From: Streptomyces xylophagus
GTDB lineage: Bacteria; Actinomycetota; Actinomycetes; Streptomycetales; Streptomycetaceae
Direction: 5' to 3'
NCBI RefSeq assembly: GCF_000716435.1
Contig: NZ_JNWO01000007.1
Coordinates: forward strand, 1,071,631 to 1,135,630
Length of the DNA: 64,000 nt
Translations under genes and position numbers: made by a program
Notes under the pieces: generated by a model
What the model was told of the DNA's origin: nothing
The model's database searches: none
What the model saw: the letters and a program-made list of their open reading frames with translations, nothing else
In this document: positions 45,099 to 53,221 of the stretch, in pieces
Layout: each line of letters starts with the position of its first letter
Numbering within the stretch: position 1 is the stretch's first letter

Positions 45099-45100
45099 GG

Positions 45101-45808
45101 TCAGCTCGCCACGGAGACCGCTTCCCACAACGCCTCGGGGTCGAGGGGCAGTTCGGGCCGGGCCCGCTTGAACTCGGCGGCCAGCGCCTCGACATCGGGG
45201 AGTTCGGTGACGGACGCGGCGAAACCGCGGAACAGGGTCGAGCAGTACTCGCCCGACAGGAACGCGGCGTCCCAGCTGCCGTCCGGCCGCACCCACTGGT
45301 AGGTGTGGTTGTGCAGGTTGAGGAACTGAAGGGTGGCCAGGTGCGGTTCGACCGCACGGAAGGTCCCCTCCTCGACGGCCTCCGTGAGCAGGCCGGTGAT
45401 CAGCTGCTCGAAGTCGGAGCGCTGCCGCAGCACGATCTCCAGCTCCTTGCCGCTGAGGCTGCGGTAGTCGTGCTCGTAGACCCAGATGTGGTCGAGCCTG
45501 CGGAAGATGATCGTCAGCAGCGACTCGGACAGCAGCCGCAGCCGCAGCAGCGGGACCTCTTCGAGCGCCGCGATCTCCTTGGCGCGGGCCAGCAGCGGGC
45601 CGAGCACCCGCGACTGGATCTCGATCAGCAGGTTCTCCTTGGAGCCGATGTAGTAGTACAGGGCGCCCTTGGCGAGCCCGACCGCGCGGCCCAGGTCGTT
45701 GATGGAGGTCGCCGCGTAGCCCTGTTGCGCGAACAGGGACGCCGCGGTGTCGATGATCTTCTGGCGTCTGACTTCGAAACCCGGCCCATGACCCGGCGGT
45801 CGTGGCAT
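45101..45808 (-). CDS. TetR-family transcriptional regulator
   Basis: A 235-residue TetR-type repressor. The N-terminal helix-turn-helix is residues about 12-58 (IIDTAASLFAQQGYAATSINDLGRAVG, then GALYYYIGSKENLL). The rest is a ligand-binding helical domain. ATG 45808 follows GGGAGAG; a longer ORF upstream is not supported. It faces the fused E1 gene across a region holding a dyad, and related dyads occur in the three other divergent regions of the island, so it is the best candidate for their common regulator. The ligand may be a pathway intermediate or CoA ester. Confidence 0.88.
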   Translation of the reverse strand: MPRPPGHGPGFEVRRQKIIDTAASLFAQQGYAATSINDLGRAVGLAKGALYYYIGSKENLLIEIQSRVLGPLLARAKEIAALEEVPLLRLRLLSESLLTIIFRRLDHIWVYEHDYRSLSGKELEIVLRQRSDFEQLITGLLTEAVEEGTFRAVEPHLATLQFLNLHNHTYQWVRPDGSWDAAFLSGEYCSTLFRGFAASVTELPDVEALAAEFKRARPELPLDPEALWEAVSVAS

Positions 45809-45917
45809 GTGTTCTCTCCCCTGGCTGTGACGACGTGCGCGCTGTCCCGGGTCCGCACGGGCGCCGCGCTGCGGCACGCCCGGGGGAAGCGGATCCGGGG
45901 ACGTCGCTCTAGTTTGC

Positions 45918-45933
45918 TAGACCAAACGGTACA
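45918..45933. promoter_or_regulatory. Candidate TetR operator B: TAGACC-AAAC-GGTACA
   Basis: Dyad TAGACCAAACGGTACA, 16 bases before the E1 start codon and about 110 bases from the regulator start. It overlaps the place where the E1 transcript would begin, suggesting repression. Its complement reads TGTACC-GTTT-GGTCTA, the same order as site A. Confidence 0.65.
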
Positions 45934-45949
45934 TTAAAGCGAGGACCGT

Positions 45950-47938
45950 ATGACTCAGGCATCGCATCACACCGGCACCGGCACCGGCACCGCACAGCCG
46001 GACCAGCTCCTGGAGATGTACCGACGGATGCGCCGCATCCGCCGCTTCGAGGAGCGGGCGTCCGACCTGTACAAGGCGACGGAGATCCCGGGCTTCCTGC
46101 ATCTGTCGATCGGCCAGGAGGCGAGCGCGGTCGGCGCCTGCTGGCCGCTGGGCGCACGCGACGGCATCACCTCCACCCACCGCGGCCACGGCCACGTCCT
46201 GGCCAAGGGCCTGGACTCGGCGTCGATGATGGCCGAGCTGATGGGCAAGGACGCGGGCACCTGTCACGGCCGGGGCGGCTCGATGCACATCGCGGACCCC
46301 GGTCTCGGGATCTACGGCGCGAACGGCATCGTCGGCGCGGGCCTCCCGATCGCCACCGGGGTCGCCATCGCCGCGAAACTCCGGGCCGCCGGTGATGTGG
46401 TGGTGGCGTTCTTCGGGGACGGGGCGGTGGCCCAGGGCATGTTCCACGAGGCCGTGAACCTGGCCGCCGTATGGGATCTGCCGGTCGTCTTCCTCTGCGA
46501 GAACAACCACTACTCCGAGTTCTCCCCCGCCTCCGAACAGCACCGCGCCCCGCTCTCCGCCCGCGCCGCCGGATACGGCATCGGCTACGAACACGTCGAC
46601 GGCAACGACGTGTTGGCGGTGGCGCAGACCATGACCGGGGTGGTCGCCCGGCTGCGCGCGGGCGGCGGCCCGGTCCTGGTCGAGGCCGAGACGTACCGCT
46701 GGCACGGCCACTACGAGGGCGATCCCGAGCGCTACCGCCCCGCCGAGGAGGTCGCCGCCGCCAAGGAACGCGATCCACTGCTGGTGGCCCGCCGGCAGTT
46801 GGACACCGCGTCGGCCGATGCCGTGGACGAGGAGATCGACAAGGAGATAGAGGCGGCGATCGAGTGGGCGAGGAGCCTGCCGGAGCCGGCCCCCGAGACC
46901 CTGTACGACTACGTCTCCGCGCCCCGCCTCCCGATCCCCGAGCCCGCGCGACTCCCGGCCGACGCCGAGATCTTCCGCTCCATGGACGCCGTACGACTCG
47001 CTCTGGAACACGAACTCGCCGCCGATCCAAGCGTGTTCGTCGCCGGGATCGACGTCGGAGCGGGCGGCAACGTCTTCGGCCTGACCCGCGGACTCGCCCA
47101 GACCTTCCCCGGCCGGGTGCGGGACACGCCGATCAGCGAGAGCGCCATCGTCGGTACGGCGGTGGGGGCGGCCATGGCCGGTATGAAGCCGGTGGTCGAG
47201 ATCATGTACATGGACTTCATCGGCGTCGCCTTCGACATGCTCCTCAACCAGGCCGCCAAACTCCGCTTCATGACCGGCGGCCGGGCTTCCATGCCGCTTG
47301 TCGTCCGCACCCAGTTCGGCGCCGGCCGCTCCTCGGGCAGCCAGCACTCGCAGAGCCTGGAGGCGCTGCTCGCCCACATCCCCGGCCTGACGGTGGTCAT
47401 GCCCTCCAACCCGGCTGACACCTATGGCCTGTTGCGCGCCGCGATCCAGGACCCGAACCCGGTGATCTTCGTGGAGAACCGCCTCCAGTACGGCCTCAAG
47501 GGCCCCAAGCCGCCGACCGACCACCTGATCCCTCTCGGCAAGGCGAAGGTGATCCGCGAAGGCACCGACATCACCCTGGTCTCCTGGTCGCGGATGGTCC
47601 AAGACGCCCTGGCGGCAGCCGAGTTGCTCGCCGGGGAGGGCATCAGCGTCGAGGTGATCGACCTCCGCACGATCTCCCCGCTGGACCGCGAGACCGTCCT
47701 CGCCTCCCTCGCCAAGACCAACCGTCTGGTCATCGCGCACGAGGCGGTACGCGACTTCGGCGTCGGTGCGGAACTCGCCGCCATGGCCGTCGACGAGGGC
47801 TTCTGGCACCTGGACGCCCCGGTCACCCGCGTGGCCCCACCATCCGTCCCGGCGCCGTACGCACCCTCGTTGGAGCGCGTCTGGCTCCCCTCACGGGACA
47901 CGATCGCGGACACGGTGCGCAGGATCGCCGCGGTCTGA
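45950..47938 (+). CDS. Fused TPP-dependent 2-oxoacid dehydrogenase E1 (alpha-beta)
   Basis: A 662-residue protein made of an E1-alpha (residues about 20-330) and an E1-beta/transketolase part (about 345-662) in one chain. The thiamine motif GDGAVAQGMFHEAVN to ENNHYS is in the first half. The second half begins MDAVRLALEHELAADPSV and has the transketolase C-terminal LVIAHEAV region. Such enzymes decarboxylate a 2-oxoacid or acetoin and normally pass the acyl group to an E2; no E2 or E3 gene occurs in the window. Start ATG after GCGAGGA, just downstream of operator B. Confidence 0.9.
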   Translation: MTQASHHTGTGTGTAQPDQLLEMYRRMRRIRRFEERASDLYKATEIPGFLHLSIGQEASAVGACWPLGARDGITSTHRGHGHVLAKGLDSASMMAELMGKDAGTCHGRGGSMHIADPGLGIYGANGIVGAGLPIATGVAIAAKLRAAGDVVVAFFGDGAVAQGMFHEAVNLAAVWDLPVVFLCENNHYSEFSPASEQHRAPLSARAAGYGIGYEHVDGNDVLAVAQTMTGVVARLRAGGGPVLVEAETYRWHGHYEGDPERYRPAEEVAAAKERDPLLVARRQLDTASADAVDEEIDKEIEAAIEWARSLPEPAPETLYDYVSAPRLPIPEPARLPADAEIFRSMDAVRLALEHELAADPSVFVAGIDVGAGGNVFGLTRGLAQTFPGRVRDTPISESAIVGTAVGAAMAGMKPVVEIMYMDFIGVAFDMLLNQAAKLRFMTGGRASMPLVVRTQFGAGRSSGSQHSQSLEALLAHIPGLTVVMPSNPADTYGLLRAAIQDPNPVIFVENRLQYGLKGPKPPTDHLIPLGKAKVIREGTDITLVSWSRMVQDALAAAELLAGEGISVEVIDLRTISPLDRETVLASLAKTNRLVIAHEAVRDFGVGAELAAMAVDEGFWHLDAPVTRVAPPSVPAPYAPSLERVWLPSRDTIADTVRRIAAV

Positions 47939-47949
47939 AGCAAGCGGTT

Positions 47950-47998
47950 CTACGACGGGAAGGGCCCCCAGAATCTCTGGGGGCCCTTCCCGTCGTAG
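47950..47998. terminator. Perfect 23-bp hairpin, bidirectional terminator
   Basis: Positions 47950-47972 are fully complementary to 47976-47998, with a 3-base loop (ATC). The stem includes GGGAAGGGCCCCCAGA. It lies 11 bases after the E1 stop and 14 bases before the end of the convergent cyclase gene, so it can act on both strands. Confidence 0.85.
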
Positions 47999-48012
47999 CG
48001 GCTGTCAGGCGG

Positions 48013-49062
48013 TCAGACGGTCGCGACCGGTGTCAGCGGACTGCCCTGTGTGCCGGGCAGGTTGAGCGGGGGCGCGGTGAGCAGGAAGCGGCTGCGGTTG
48101 TGCTCGCGCAGCCAGGCCGCCAGCTTCTCCAAGTACCACAACTCGCCTAGCGGGACTCCCAGTTTGAAGAGGCAGAGGTTGTGGATCGGGAGCAGCGAGT
48201 GCGGGGTGTTGTCCTCGGGGCCGACGCCGACGCCCTCGACGGCGTAGTTGTCCGAGATCAGGGCCGAGATCTGCGACTCGGCGATCCACTCCAGCAGCGC
48301 CGGGTCGAACGCGTCGAGGTAGGAGGCCGTGGTGTGGATCCCCACGGGGTCCGGGTTCTTGCCCCAGGCCATCACCGCGGTGTCGAAACCGGTGTGCAGG
48401 AGGAGCATGTCACCGGGCTCGACGACGATGTCGTCCGCCGCCATGATCTCCTGCAGGGTCTTCAGGTTGACCGGCTGCCAGGTGTTGCCCAGGTGGTGGG
48501 CCAGGTCGACCAGGACACCCCGGCCCTGGACCCCGTGCTCCGCCATGTGCTCCAGGCCGAGGTGGCGGGCGAAGCCGAGGGTGCCGCTGCCGTCGCCCTT
48601 GGCGTCCTCCCGCGGTCCGACGATGTCGGTGTCGGCGCGGTAGCCGTTGTAGTAGACCGCCTCCTCGACGCCGTCACCGTCGGCGTCGAACTCCTGGCCC
48701 TGGTGGGCGAGTGCGTCCCACTGCGTCGAGTACTGCAGCCAGAGGGTCACCACGTCGTCGGACCAGACGTCCCTGAGGTGCGGGGAGAAGTGCTCCCGCG
48801 CCTTGATGTTGTAGAAGACGTCCTGCTTGTGTTCCAGGTCCTCGGTGGGCCGCAGGATCGGAGGGTAGCGCCGCTGGTTCAGCTCGCTGCCGCCCGGATA
48901 GTCGAGCGGCAGGCTCAGGCTGAAGCTGATCCCGTGCTCGACCTCGCGGATCCCCTGCAGAACCTTCTCGGGGGTGAGCAGGTTGATCCGGCCCAGCTCG
49001 TCGTCCTCACCCCAATCGCCCCACGTCGAGCCCGGCGGACGCTGCTTCCAACGCTTCGTCAT
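48013..49062 (-). CDS. Cyclase-family (KynB-like) metal-dependent hydrolase, variant motif
   Basis: A 349-residue PF04199-type protein. The metal region reads QYSTQWDALAHQG, in place of HxGTHxDxPxH: the Asp and last His stay but two His positions are Gln. The rest is similar to the family, including GRGVLVDLAHHLG and GDMLLLHTGFD. Relatives open rings or hydrolyse formamides, for example kynurenine formamidase and isatin hydrolase. In this island it might open a lactone made by the Baeyer-Villiger enzyme; that is inference. ATG 49062 follows GAAGGAGG. Confidence 0.82.
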   Translation of the reverse strand: MTKRWKQRPPGSTWGDWGEDDELGRINLLTPEKVLQGIREVEHGISFSLSLPLDYPGGSELNQRRYPPILRPTEDLEHKQDVFYNIKAREHFSPHLRDVWSDDVVTLWLQYSTQWDALAHQGQEFDADGDGVEEAVYYNGYRADTDIVGPREDAKGDGSGTLGFARHLGLEHMAEHGVQGRGVLVDLAHHLGNTWQPVNLKTLQEIMAADDIVVEPGDMLLLHTGFDTAVMAWGKNPDPVGIHTTASYLDAFDPALLEWIAESQISALISDNYAVEGVGVGPEDNTPHSLLPIHNLCLFKLGVPLGELWYLEKLAAWLREHNRSRFLLTAPPLNLPGTQGSPLTPVATV

Positions 49063-49121
49063 GATCACGCCTCCTTCGGCGACAGTCCCCGTCGACCAGC
49101 CGCCCGCATGCTATTTGTGAT

Positions 49122-49137
49122 TGTACCGATCGGTCAA
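49122..49137. promoter_or_regulatory. Candidate TetR operator E: TGTACC-GATC-GGTCAA
   Basis: TGTACCGATCGGTCAA lies 60 bases from the cyclase start and 81 bases from the first SnoaL-like start, in the divergent region. It is a near-exact match to site A in half-site and spacing. Confidence 0.65.
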
Positions 49138-49217
49138 CGAATCCGGCGTACACCCCTCCCTTTATCTTCGTCTCATCAATAGACTGAGCGGTCGAAACAC
49201 CGACCCTGGAGAGAAGA

Positions 49218-49616
49218 ATGAGCGAATCCACACAGGCGTGGGTCGTGGCGGCCGTACGGGCCGTGCTCGGCGCGCACACCCAGGCCCAGGACGCCGGCCG
49301 CACCGACGACGTCGTGGCGCTGTACACGCCCGACGGCGTCCTCGAACTGCCGGGCACGGAACCGATCGAGGGCCACGACGCGATCCGTGCGGCCTTCAAG
49401 GGATGGGAGCAGGCACAGCCGCAGCTGCACCTCGTGACCAACACCGTCGTGACGTCCACGGGCGAGGACGAGGCGCGCGCCCTGAGCGACGTGGCCTTCC
49501 TCCAACGCGGCGAGGCGGGCTGGGCGGTGGGGGTGGTCGGGCACTACGACGACACGCTTCGCCGTGAGAACGGCGAGTGGCTGCTGCACCGCAGGAGGAC
49601 GACGTACCAGGCGTAA
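49218..49616 (+). CDS. SnoaL-like (NTF2-fold) protein, copy 1
   Basis: A 132-residue SnoaL_4-type protein: an N-terminal helix, then ALYTPDGVLELPG and PQLHLVTNTVV strands, ending GEWLLHRRRTTYQA. Such NTF2-fold proteins serve as ketosteroid-isomerase, epoxide hydrolase or cyclase-like enzymes or as partner subunits. GGAGAG precedes ATG. It is about half identical to the next gene and should be read as half of a tandem pair. Confidence 0.82.
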   Translation: MSESTQAWVVAAVRAVLGAHTQAQDAGRTDDVVALYTPDGVLELPGTEPIEGHDAIRAAFKGWEQAQPQLHLVTNTVVTSTGEDEARALSDVAFLQRGEAGWAVGVVGHYDDTLRRENGEWLLHRRRTTYQA

Positions 49617-49662
49617 CGGCCGCCGCCCGCAAGCTTGTTGACCTTCATGACCTTGGAGTGAG

Positions 49663-50061
49663 ATGACCACATCGATCGACGCCTCCGTCACGGCGGCCGT
49701 CCAGACCGCCATCGCGGCCTACGCGCAGGCCCTGGACGCCGGACGGGCCGACGAGATCGCCGACCTGTACACCCCCGACGGCGTCGCCGAGATCGTCGGC
49801 ATGGCCACCTTCGAGGGCCGCGAGGCGATACGGCAGGGCTTCGGCGGCTTCGCGCCCCGGGCGCCGCAGTTGCACCTGATCGCCAACACCGTCGTCACCT
49901 CCGCGACCGAGGACGAGGCGACCGCCACCAGCAACCTGGCGTTCTTCGCGCGCGGCGAGGCGGGCTGGACCGTACAGATGGTCGGACGCTACGACGACGT
50001 CCTGCGCCGGCACGACGGCGCATGGCTGTTCCGGCGCCGGGTCACGACCTTCGCGGAGTAG
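49663..50061 (+). CDS. SnoaL-like (NTF2-fold) protein, copy 2
   Basis: Another 132-residue protein of the same family, with DLYTPDGVAEIVG, PQLHLIANTVV and RRVTTFAE at the end. It matches copy 1 over its full length, with the same length to the residue, so the pair arose by tandem duplication and may form a heterodimer or have diverged substrates. A hairpin follows the stop. Confidence 0.82.
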   Translation: MTTSIDASVTAAVQTAIAAYAQALDAGRADEIADLYTPDGVAEIVGMATFEGREAIRQGFGGFAPRAPQLHLIANTVVTSATEDEATATSNLAFFARGEAGWTVQMVGRYDDVLRRHDGAWLFRRRVTTFAE

Positions 50062-50074
50062 GCCTCGGCGGAAA

Positions 50075-50120
50075 CCCTGACGCCCGTGCCGCCCATGCCA
50101 GGGCGACACGGGCGTCAGGG
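50075..50120. terminator. Hairpin terminator between convergent genes
   Basis: CCCTGACGCCCGTG (50075-50088) is fully complementary to CACGGGCGTCAGGG (50107-50120). An inner CGCCC/GGGCG pair extends the stem. It lies between the SnoaL-like copy 2 stop and the end of the Baeyer-Villiger gene. Confidence 0.8.
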
Positions 50121-50123
50121 CGT

Positions 50124-51752
50124 TCAGGCGTCCGGGTTCTCGGCCTTGGAGAGGACGAAGGTCGGGAACTCGTTCTGCCTGACGGTATTGATCGCCTCCT
50201 GGAGCGCCCAGCGGCCCGTCGGGTTGAGGAGTTGCTTGACCGGCTTGCCGGGGATGTTGCCGCCGTAGAAGTAGCTGCTCTCCAGGAAGGAGGACATCGT
50301 GCTGTTGTTCATGCTGTCCGTCCACTCCTCCTCGGCGGCCTCGGTCACCTCGATGACGTCGTAGCCGCTGTCCCGGGTGTGGACGAGCGCGTCGGTGATG
50401 ATGTCGACCTGGTCGCCGGCGTAGCGCGGGTTGTTGCCGGTCGCGCCGTGCGGGCCGCCGGGGAAGAAGAAGTTGGGGAAGCCGGCCGTCGCGACACCGA
50501 GGTAGGTGCGCGGGCCGTCCGCCCAGTACTCCTTCAGCGGGAGGCCCCGACGGCCTTGCACACCAAGCCTGTTGAGGGCGCCGGTGCCGAAGTCGTAGCC
50601 GGTCGCCCAGATGATGATGTCGAACTCCTCGACGCCCGCGGCGGTTTCGATGCCGTCCTCGGTGATGCGGGTGATCGGCGTCTCGTTGATGTCGACGAGG
50701 GAGACGTTCGGCTTGTTGTACGTCTCGTAGTAGCCGGTACCGAAGGGGGGTCGCCGGCCGCCGTAGCCATGGCCCTTCGGGATCAACTTGTCGGCCGTCT
50801 CGGGGTCCTTGACGATGCTGCGGATCTTGTCGGCCATGAACGCGCACCACTCGGCGTTGACGGTCTCGTTCGACAGCATGTCCATGTAGTGCTCGGTGAG
50901 CTTGGTGAAGCCCGGGCCGTTCCACCGCTCCTCATAGAAGGCCTGGCGGTCCTCCGGGCTGTCGTCGAGGCCGGAGCGCATGACGATCTGGTGCAGGAAG
51001 CCGCTCGGCGAGGTGTTCAGCGTGTCGCGGATGGACTCGAAGTCCGCCTTCAGCCCGGCCTGTTCCTCGGGTGTGATCGGTCCGTTGTTGAGCGGTGTGA
51101 GCCAGTCGGCGTCCTTCTGATACACCGTCAACTGCGCTACGTCGTCCGCGATCGCGGAGATGATCTGCACACCGCTGGAGCCGGTGCCGATCTGAGCGAC
51201 CCGCTTGCCGGTGAAGTCGACGGGGGTCTTCGGCCAGCGCGAGGTGTGGTGCTGCTCGCCGCGGAAGTCGTCGCGCCCCGGGATGCCCGGGATGAACGGC
51301 ACGGAGAGGTTGCCGGTGGCCGCGACGACGTAGCGGGCCCGGACCTCGGTGCCGTCGCTGCCCCGGACGGTCCAGGTGCCGGACGGCTCGTCGAAGACGG
51401 CGGAGGTCACCTTGACGCCGGTGCGGATGTCGCGCCGCAGGTCGAAGCGGTCGACGACGTGGTTGAAGTAGCGCTCGATCTCGGGCTGGCCCGCGAACCG
51501 CTCCGACCACTCCCACTCCTCCCACAGCTCCTTCGAGAACAGGTAGCCGTAGGTGTAGCTCTCGGAGTCGAAGCGCGCCTCTGGGTAGCGGTTCCAGTAC
51601 CAGGTGCCGCCCACGCCGGTGCCGGCCTCCAGGAGCCGCACCGAGAACCCGGCCTCACGGGCGGTGTACAGCTGGTAGATGCCGGTGACACCGGCCCCGA
51701 TGACGAGGACGTCGACCCGGTCCTGGACCGCCGGCTTCGAAGATTCGCTCAT
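50124..51752 (-). CDS. Type I Baeyer-Villiger monooxygenase (FAD/NADPH)
   Basis: A 542-residue flavoprotein with two Rossmann motifs, GAGVTG (19-24) and GTGSSG (189-194), and the type I Baeyer-Villiger fingerprint FRGEQHHTSRWP (163-174; pattern FxGxxxHxxxW[PD]). It is similar to cyclohexanone/cyclopentanone monooxygenases. It would insert oxygen beside a ketone carbonyl to give an ester or lactone. The ATG at 51752 follows GGAGG; the longer ORF upstream is not supported. Ketone specificity cannot be read from the sequence. Confidence 0.9.
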   Translation of the reverse strand: MSESSKPAVQDRVDVLVIGAGVTGIYQLYTAREAGFSVRLLEAGTGVGGTWYWNRYPEARFDSESYTYGYLFSKELWEEWEWSERFAGQPEIERYFNHVVDRFDLRRDIRTGVKVTSAVFDEPSGTWTVRGSDGTEVRARYVVAATGNLSVPFIPGIPGRDDFRGEQHHTSRWPKTPVDFTGKRVAQIGTGSSGVQIISAIADDVAQLTVYQKDADWLTPLNNGPITPEEQAGLKADFESIRDTLNTSPSGFLHQIVMRSGLDDSPEDRQAFYEERWNGPGFTKLTEHYMDMLSNETVNAEWCAFMADKIRSIVKDPETADKLIPKGHGYGGRRPPFGTGYYETYNKPNVSLVDINETPITRITEDGIETAAGVEEFDIIIWATGYDFGTGALNRLGVQGRRGLPLKEYWADGPRTYLGVATAGFPNFFFPGGPHGATGNNPRYAGDQVDIITDALVHTRDSGYDVIEVTEAAEEEWTDSMNNSTMSSFLESSYFYGGNIPGKPVKQLLNPTGRWALQEAINTVRQNEFPTFVLSKAENPDA

Positions 51753-51805
51753 TTGCCCTCCAAGGCGACTGGGGCCGCGGCTCCCACATGAGCCCGGTTT
51801 GATAG

Positions 51806-51823
51806 TTCGACCAGTCGGTCGAA
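51806..51823. promoter_or_regulatory. Perfect palindrome C: TTCGACC-AGTC-GGTCGAA
   Basis: Seven-base half-sites, fully symmetric, with a four-base centre, 54 bases upstream of the Baeyer-Villiger gene start. The inner GACC-N4-GGTC core and spacing match operators A and E (GTACC-N4-GGTC). It may be the best-conserved site of the set. Confidence 0.65.
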
Positions 51824-51914
51824 TATTCAGACCGAGAGTAGATGAGGGCCTCGACCCGATCAATGGCGACGACGGAGAGGGCTTGGAGCAGCCATGTCCG
51901 CAGCGGGGATTGAT

Positions 51915-51934
51915 TGTACCGACCGTTTGATCTA
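51915..51934. promoter_or_regulatory. Degenerate operator D upstream of the P450 operon
   Basis: TGTACCGACCGTTTGATCTA, 46 bases before the carboxymuconolactone decarboxylase-like start. Read on the minus strand it is TAGATC-AAAC-GGTC-GGTACA, which matches site B (TAGACC-AAAC-GGTACA) except for C-to-T in the first half and an extra GGTC. Less certain than A, B, C and E. Confidence 0.5.
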
Positions 51935-51979
51935 ACTTTCGTTTGGGACGCATGTCATCGCCTGGACCGGGAGTCGCGC

Positions 51980-52375
51980 ATGAGCGCCGAAGACGTCAAG
52001 GAAGCCATCGATCTGCGCGTCGCGGGCATCGAAGCCCTGCGTGCCGCGCTGCCCGGGGTGGTTCCCGGGGAGGGTGATCTCGACTTGCGGGACGGCCTGC
52101 TCGGCGAGGATCTCGTCGAGATCAGCCTGAGCACCGTGTGGGGTGCGCTGTGGGGCCGCGAGGGTCTGGCCCCGCGCGACCGCAGTCTGGTCACCCTCGG
52201 CATCCTGATCGCGCTCGGCGCCGAGCCCGAGCTGAAGACCCATGTCCGGGTCGCCCTCACCAACGGGGTGACCAGGGACGAGCTGGCCGAGGTCCTCTAC
52301 CACTCCGCCGGGTACGCCGGCTTCCCCCGGGCCGTGGCGGCCCGTACCGCGGCCCGCGAGGCCTTGGGCGAATAG
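51980..52375 (+). CDS. Carboxymuconolactone decarboxylase (CMD/AhpD)-family protein
   Basis: A 131-residue CMD-fold protein with LSTVWGALWGREGLAPRDRSLVTLGILIALGAE and LTNGVTRDELAEVLYHSAGYAGFP. The usual Cys pair of AhpD is absent, as in the decarboxylase-type branch. It could act on a lactone or beta-keto acid in the pathway. The ATG at 51980 is preferred; the frame extends upstream through operator D without support. First gene of the P450 operon. Confidence 0.85.
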   Translation: MSAEDVKEAIDLRVAGIEALRAALPGVVPGEGDLDLRDGLLGEDLVEISLSTVWGALWGREGLAPRDRSLVTLGILIALGAEPELKTHVRVALTNGVTRDELAEVLYHSAGYAGFPRAVAARTAAREALGE

Positions 52376-52436
52376 GCCCGCCCCATCGCTGTTTTCCGAG
52401 GTGTCCGACACCGCGCACGAGCGCAAGGGAGCGCAC

Positions 52437-53177
52437 ATGTCACTGCAGGGAAAGGTCGCGGTCGTCACCGGCGGCGGCCGCGGCATCGGCCGGGCGATCG
52501 CGACGGTGCTCGCGGCCGGGGGAGCCGCGGTCGCGGTCTGGGACCTCGACTCCGAGGGCGCCGAGAAGACCGCGGCGGCCATCCAGGAGTCGGGCGGTAC
52601 GGCGATCGCGGTCGCCGGCGACGCGGCGGAGGCCGGTGCGGTGGCCGCCGCCGCAGCCCGCACCCGCGAGGAACTCGGCCCGGTCACCATCCTCGTCAAC
52701 AACGCCGGCATCACCGCCTACGAGCCGTTCACCAGCATCTCCGAGGCGTCCTGGGACCGCATGATCGGGATCAACCTCAAGGGCCCGTTCCTGGTCACCC
52801 AGGAGATCGTGCCCGACATGGTCGCGGCGGGCTGGGGCCGGATCATCAACATCTCCTCGTCCTCCGCGCAGACCGGGGCACCCGCCATGGCCCACTACGT
52901 GGCCTCCAAGGGCGGTGTCATCGGCCTCACCCGCGCCCTCGCGATCGAGTACATCGAGCAGGGCATCACGGTGAACCACGTGCCGCCCGGCTTCATCGAC
53001 ACCCCTCTGGTCCGCCAGGGCCCCGTCGACGTGGAGGCGGCGGCCGCCACCATGCCGATGAAGCGGGCCGGCCTGCCGGAGGACGTGGCCTACGCGGTGG
53101 CGTACCTCGCCTCCGAGGAGGCGTCCTACGTCACCGGCCAGACCCTCAGCACCAACGGCGGACGCCACCTCGTGTGA
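52437..53177 (+). CDS. SDR family oxidoreductase
   Basis: A 246-residue classical SDR with TGGGRGIG, NNAGITAY, ISSSSAQ, YVASKGG and a TGQTLSTNGG end. The position between CMD and the electron-transfer genes suggests it oxidises the alcohol formed by the P450 to a ketone. Its stop overlaps a possible GTG start of the next gene. Confidence 0.88.
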   Translation: MSLQGKVAVVTGGGRGIGRAIATVLAAGGAAVAVWDLDSEGAEKTAAAIQESGGTAIAVAGDAAEAGAVAAAAARTREELGPVTILVNNAGITAYEPFTSISEASWDRMIGINLKGPFLVTQEIVPDMVAAGWGRIINISSSSAQTGAPAMAHYVASKGGVIGLTRALAIEYIEQGITVNHVPPGFIDTPLVRQGPVDVEAAAATMPMKRAGLPEDVAYAVAYLASEEASYVTGQTLSTNGGRHLV

Positions 53178-53221
53178 GCACCCGCACAGACCATCGCGAC
53201 GACGCTGCAACGGAGCTGCAC

